From Candidatus Woesearchaeota archaeon (GTDB taxonomy: Archaea; Nanobdellota; Nanobdellia; Woesearchaeales; JAGLGH01): a DNA stretch of 53,942 nt. Shown here piece after piece: positions 50,515 to 53,942 of this stretch. The position numbers and the translations under genes are program-made. Where the stretch lies: the NCBI GenBank assembly GCA_030670545.1, contig DAOVBM010000005.1:1-53942 (forward strand), written 5' to 3'. The notes beneath the pieces were generated by a model, which saw nothing but the letters and a program-made list of their open reading frames with translations, was not told where the DNA came from and searched no databases. The first letter of the stretch is position 1. Every line of letters begins with the position of its first letter.

Positions 50515-51450
50515 ATGCAAAAAAGATTTATCATTTCTGCTCTATTTTCGATATTGGTCTATGTATTTATAATATTGTTTTTAGGGATATCAAATATTGT
50601 GCAAACTTTAAAAGATTTTTCTGGGGCATATCTTATTATTGCTATATTATTCATTATCCTAAGCTTGTTTTTTGAATTCATTAGGTGGGAATATTATTTA
50701 AAAGTTGTTGGATTAAGTGTTAATTTTAAAACCAGCATAAAGATTTTCTTTTCCGGACTTGCATTGGGGTTTATGCCTGCAAAATCTGGAGAGCTTCTCA
50801 GGTATTATATGCTTAAGAAAAAAGGGTTATCCTTAAGCAGATCATTGCCTATCCATTTTATCTCAAATTTGACTGCATTTTTTGTAGCGCTCCTATTTTC
50901 ACTACCAATACTTTTCATATTAAAAAAACAAATGATGTTTTATGCCGCTATTGGGCTGCTCTTTATATTTTATTTTTCATTCAGATATCCCTCATTTTAT
51001 CTCAGGATTCTCAAAGTGATTGAAAGCAGACTAAATTATAGCATTTTTAAGCATATAAGGGTGTCATTAGCAACGTCCAGAGGATTGCTTAATCTCAAAT
51101 CTCTTTCCATTTCTTTGCTCCTTACATTTATTTATTATTCCTGTATGGGTGGTGCGCTATTTTATATTCTCAGGGGGTTTGAGATGGGCTCTTCTTTCTT
51201 CCTTGTATTCTCAATATATTCAGCATCATTGATAATAGGTGGCCTGTCAATGCTACCAGGGGGCGTTGGTGCAGTAGAGTATGGGGGCATCGCGTTATTG
51301 TCACAATTTATGGATATCTCTATTGCAACAGTTATTGTAATAATGATGAGGTTTATTTCCCTATGGTTAACTACATTTATTGGAATAGCTTTCCTTAATT
51401 ATTCCTTACCTGAGCTTTCAGTTGATCGAGGTACTCCTTGCAGGAGATAA
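50515..51450 (+). CDS. UPF0104/AglD-like membrane protein (LPG-synthase TM domain)
   Basis: The 311-residue protein has six to eight membrane helices and the marks of the lysylphosphatidylglycerol-synthase transmembrane family: FSGLALGFMPAKSGELLRYY near residue 80, and GGLSMLPGGVGAVEYGGIALL near residue 244. Related proteins include bacterial MprF membrane domains and archaeal AglD, and many act in lipid or lipid-linked sugar translocation. Here it is a candidate exporter of the locus product. The last ~18 codons overlap the convergent deacetylase gene by 56 bases. Confidence 0.85.
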   Translation: MQKRFIISALFSILVYVFIILFLGISNIVQTLKDFSGAYLIIAILFIILSLFFEFIRWEYYLKVVGLSVNFKTSIKIFFSGLALGFMPAKSGELLRYYMLKKKGLSLSRSLPIHFISNLTAFFVALLFSLPILFILKKQMMFYAAIGLLFIFYFSFRYPSFYLRILKVIESRLNYSIFKHIRVSLATSRGLLNLKSLSISLLLTFIYYSCMGGALFYILRGFEMGSSFFLVFSIYSASLIIGGLSMLPGGVGAVEYGGIALLSQFMDISIATVIVIMMRFISLWLTTFIGIAFLNYSLPELSVDRGTPCRR

Positions 51451-52171
51451 TCCTGCGTTCCCTTTTCATTATGCCCTCTAATATACTGAACACTTTTTCT
51501 CCAGAATTGAATCTTTGCAGATATTCTAAAAACCTGTTCTGGCCTTCCTGATAGCTTCCTGCCTGGAGATCATGATCATGCAGACTTAATATCCTCTCTT
51601 TTTTATCTGATGAAAGGAGCCTTTTTGGAATCCACTTATGGAAGATTTTGATAAAAGACATTGTGCAGGGAAATTTGAAGGGTGAAAAGCTTGAGATTGG
51701 GAATTCCATCATAAAATTTCCCTTCTTGGTCAAATCATCTCCCTTAGCTATATATGGTGAGTTTGGAATGCCTCTATAATTAAATCTTGATGGAAAATAT
51801 ACCCTGCATAAGGATGAGTCGTATTCATATCCATATTTATTAAGAGAAGTGAGAATATCTTTGTTTGGCAGGTTATATGGCGCCCGGAATCCAATACAAT
51901 TTATTCCAAGATTTTCAATCTCTTCCTTTGATTTTTTTAATTCATACAATATAATTTTGCTTTCAAGTAGTTTTAGATTTTTATGATTATGAGTATGGGA
52001 TGCAATCTCATGTTTCTCTGCAATCTGTTTTATGAACCTGCCATGCTTTTTAATCTGATCTGTCACCACGAAGAAAGTTGCCTTTGCATTATATTTGTCC
52101 AGAAGCCTCAGTAGTCTTCTTACACCCTGCTCAGTTAAATCAAGGTTTTCTATATCGATTGTTAATATCAT
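51395..52171 (-). CDS. NodB-type polysaccharide deacetylase, 258 aa
   Basis: Motifs of carbohydrate esterase family 4 are present: TIDIENL (D-x-E form of the metal and base aspartates), ASHTHNH for the H-x3-H metal ligands, GFRAPYNLP, and LSLHDHDL with the C-terminal catalytic His. The D-x-E form is shared with PEP-CTERM/XrtA-type polysaccharide deacetylases. It would remove N-acetyl groups from an amino-sugar-containing glycan, matching the aminotransferase fusion upstream. No signal peptide is seen, so it acts inside the cell on the precursor, or is exported by other means. A TATA (52191-52204) fits a leaderless start. Confidence 0.88.
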   Translation of the reverse strand: MILTIDIENLDLTEQGVRRLLRLLDKYNAKATFFVVTDQIKKHGRFIKQIAEKHEIASHTHNHKNLKLLESKIILYELKKSKEEIENLGINCIGFRAPYNLPNKDILTSLNKYGYEYDSSLCRVYFPSRFNYRGIPNSPYIAKGDDLTKKGNFMMEFPISSFSPFKFPCTMSFIKIFHKWIPKRLLSSDKKERILSLHDHDLQAGSYQEGQNRFLEYLQRFNSGEKVFSILEGIMKRERRIISCKEYLDQLKAQVRNN

Positions 52172-52190
52172 TAAATAAAACTAGTATGGC

Positions 52191-52204
52191 TATTTATTTA
52201 TATC
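52191..52204 (-). promoter_or_regulatory. TATA promoter of the deacetylase gene
   Basis: The minus strand reads GATATAAATAAATA at leaderless distance from the ATG 52171. Confidence 0.5.
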
Positions 52205-52248
52205 TTTCCCATTTTTGTCCTTGTTTAAAACTAAAGATGTCTTAAGAC

Positions 52249-53721
52249 CTATGTCTGAACAACAACGAGTTCTTTAACATACTCCTGACATCTTATAATT
52301 TCTTTATCACTTAATTCATTGCATAATTCAGGCTGATCTAGAAATTCAATCAGATTTACAATGCAGTCAAATTTATAGTCTCCGCTTTTCAGACACATAT
52401 CAACATCACTCTGCAATATACTAAGGCATGATATTCTTGCATCATCATTCTTTATATCTTCGCATTCAATAAAACTATCAGCAGCAAAGGCATTTGCAAT
52501 CAGAATTAGATTCCTATGTTTACCTACATTGGCAATGCAATTTTCCTTAATCTCGCTATTGCCAATAAGATTGCATATTTTAAGGGCTTCAGACTTTATT
52601 ATAGTAATATACTGGTTTGCAATAAAATTGTTCATTATATCACTGCACATCTCTGATGCATAATTTGAGCAATGCTCTGTATTACCAGAGATTAAACTTA
52701 GGCACTTGAATCTCAGCCCATAATCTTCTATTACATTGCATTTTTCAATGTTTTTATCTGCTAATGCGCTTATAAGCTGAATCTCCTGTTCACAATCTGT
52801 GATTATCTCTTTATCCGCATCTAATACAATTAATCTGCATAATGACAATTTTTTGTCAGCATAAGCAGTGCATAATGAATTGAACCCATCATAGTTTAAT
52901 TCTGTCATAATCTCTTTAATATTACTCTCTGTTGCTTCTTTGCAAATCAAAGGGTCATTGAGAACAATTGCCCTGCATAATACATTTAATGCATATGATT
53001 GTGGATCATCAATTTTATTGCAAAATGCAGCATTATTTTCCATGACTGCATTAAACATATAATAGTTAGCTATACGCTTTTGAGAGTATTCTTGACGGGA
53101 GAATGAAATATCAAAGAATTGCAGGGCTTCCTCTTCCTGCGCTTTTTCTAAGTAAGATATATCTCCTGCAGCATACATCAAGCACTCATTTACATCGAAA
53201 TAAAGTTTACATTCTTCAAGCAGTATTTTTGAATTCTTTGATATTTCTTCCTGCGCTTTTTTAATATCTTCTGTAGACATATCTTTCAAGATTTGATCTA
53301 AAGCCTTTTGCTCATTTTCATTGCTTCCTAAACTGATGAAAAATATTAAGATAATGAACAGAACTCCAAGAAATAATATTGCTGCTATTTTCTTATTTTC
53401 GATAAATTTGTATCCAAAAGAAATGCGTCTTTTGTCTTTTCTCTTCTTTTCAATCTGGACAGCTTCTTTTAATTGAGTTTCCTCTTCAGCTTGAGTTTCT
53501 TTGATTTCTGCTATTTCTTCTGGCCGCTCTTCTACTTCTTTTTTCAGCTGTTCTTTTTTTCCTGCTTGAGATGTCAAATCAGAGAAGATTTTAGCTACCT
53601 TCTCTTCTTTATAGCCCCTTTTTGCAAGCGCTTCCTTTATGTTATCGATAGAAAAGCCATTTGCACGTTGCTTTTTAATCCACTCTTTCACGTCTTCTTT
53701 AGTATTGGTTGAATTAATCAT
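52249..53721 (-). CDS. Membrane-anchored protein with N-terminal cytoplasmic domain and Cys-repeat outer domain, 490 aa
   Basis: The N-terminus (residues ~8-45) is a small helical domain with KEWIKKQRANGFSIDNIKEA, like short SHOCT-type or helical oligomerisation units. An Glu/Lys-rich coil follows, then one membrane helix (IAAILFLGVLFIILIFFISL, ~118-138). The outer ~340 residues are helical with cysteines every 10-16 residues in repeats of the pattern C-x2-I/A-x7-9-C (for example LCTAYADKKLSLCRLI, CNVIEDYGLRFKCLSL, CLSILQSDVDMCLKS). These look like paired-Cys helical repeats common in DPANN envelope proteins. Function unknown. It stands alone with its own promoter at 53751-53764. Confidence 0.75.
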   Translation of the reverse strand: MINSTNTKEDVKEWIKKQRANGFSIDNIKEALAKRGYKEEKVAKIFSDLTSQAGKKEQLKKEVEERPEEIAEIKETQAEEETQLKEAVQIEKKRKDKRRISFGYKFIENKKIAAILFLGVLFIILIFFISLGSNENEQKALDQILKDMSTEDIKKAQEEISKNSKILLEECKLYFDVNECLMYAAGDISYLEKAQEEEALQFFDISFSRQEYSQKRIANYYMFNAVMENNAAFCNKIDDPQSYALNVLCRAIVLNDPLICKEATESNIKEIMTELNYDGFNSLCTAYADKKLSLCRLIVLDADKEIITDCEQEIQLISALADKNIEKCNVIEDYGLRFKCLSLISGNTEHCSNYASEMCSDIMNNFIANQYITIIKSEALKICNLIGNSEIKENCIANVGKHRNLILIANAFAADSFIECEDIKNDDARISCLSILQSDVDMCLKSGDYKFDCIVNLIEFLDQPELCNELSDKEIIRCQEYVKELVVVQT

Positions 53722-53750
53722 TTTTGCTTTCTTATGAAGATTACATCTAA

Positions 53751-53764
53751 CAAATATAAAAAGG
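53751..53764 (-). promoter_or_regulatory. TATA promoter of the 490-aa gene
   Basis: On the minus strand CTTTTTATATTTG lies ~30 bases upstream of the ATG 53721. Confidence 0.5.
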
Positions 53765-53774
53765 TTACTAATTT

Positions 53775-53942
53775 TTAACCTGAATTTGAAGTCTCATTTA
53801 CCGGCGGCGTAGAAATGCTCAAAAATATATAAGCCGTTAATCTATATGCATTATAGGCAATGATTCTAAACCTTGTTTGATTGCTTTGATACTTAGCTTT
53901 TATGGCATTAATATGTTCACCGCATATTTTTTTCACAACAAA
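53775..53942 (-). CDS. Partial ORF at right edge, possibly transposase C-terminus
   Basis: A minus-strand frame is open from the window edge to TAA 53775-53777 and gives 55 residues. The first part (GEHINAIKAKY then FRIIAYNAYRLTAYIFL) loosely recalls the C-terminal region of DDE transposases, but the piece is too short to be sure and the last ~12 residues look non-conserved. A GGTTA/TAACC pair spans its stop codon (53763-53780). It may also be unrelated or spurious. Confidence 0.35.
   Translation of the reverse strand, partial: FVVKKICGEHINAIKAKYQSNQTRFRIIAYNAYRLTAYIFLSISTPPVNETSNSG

Noticed and set aside
53819-53836. TATA-like box pointing right at the window edge
   Set aside because: The nearest ATG (53860) is followed by a stop after a few codons, and a minus-strand frame is open here, so no gene could be assigned.

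Overview
The window is AT-rich archaeal DNA, most likely from a DPANN-type archaeon of the Woesearchaeota/Pacearchaeota kind. The evidence is a complete ABCE1 ribosome-recycling ATPase, BRE/TATA promoters that often sit at leaderless distance from the ATG, a DUF99 protein, an AbrB-PhoU regulator, an Lrp/AsnC regulator, and many membrane-anchored proteins with pilin-like N-termini. The lineage is inferred from gene content only; no rRNA is present.

Left part (1-8.8 kb): the end of a nucleotidyltransferase-like gene, ABCE1, a GH15-type glycan hydrolase, several hypothetical genes, a DUF99 gene, a complete IS200-type element (tnpA only, with matching end hairpins) that lies against the 5' end of an aminoglycoside-phosphotransferase-like kinase gene, then a divergent PhoU-like/Lrp-like regulator pair. 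The convergent gap at 3.6-3.9 kb is packed with hairpins.

Middle part (8.8-23.6 kb, all minus strand): a surface-protein operon. From its promoter near 23.63 kb it runs through a 1069-aa cysteine-rich secreted protein, a 688-aa anchored protein, a 1890-aa giant surface protein with Asp-rich calcium-binding repeats, a C-terminal membrane segment and a cytoplasmic tail, then four smaller anchored pilin-like proteins. A separately promoted trio of ~90-aa mini-pilin paralogues follows. A 142-bp MITE-like element with 17-bp terminal inverted repeats and a 9-bp target duplication has inserted just upstream of the giant gene.

Right part (23.6-53.7 kb): an exceptionally dense radical-SAM and glycan locus. 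Ten intact genes carry eleven radical-SAM domains, and a remnant of a further gene is present. They include a radical-SAM/SPASM-GT2-SPASM-radical-SAM fusion (918 aa), a DegT-aminotransferase-radical-SAM fusion (730 aa), three small paralogous radical-SAM genes, three SPASM-type genes coupled to a methyltransferase and two GT-C-like membrane proteins, and two B12-type radical-SAM genes. Mixed in are a double GT-B glycosyltransferase, a PP-loop ATPase with a coupled 57-aa membrane peptide, a NodU/TobZ-type carbamoyltransferase, an AglD/UPF0104-type membrane protein and a polysaccharide deacetylase.

The simplest reading is a locus that builds, radically modifies and exports a surface glycan or glycoconjugate, placed beside the surface-protein operon that could carry it. 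The gene identities rest on visible motifs; the joint function is inference. The unusual domain fusions are the best candidates for something undescribed.
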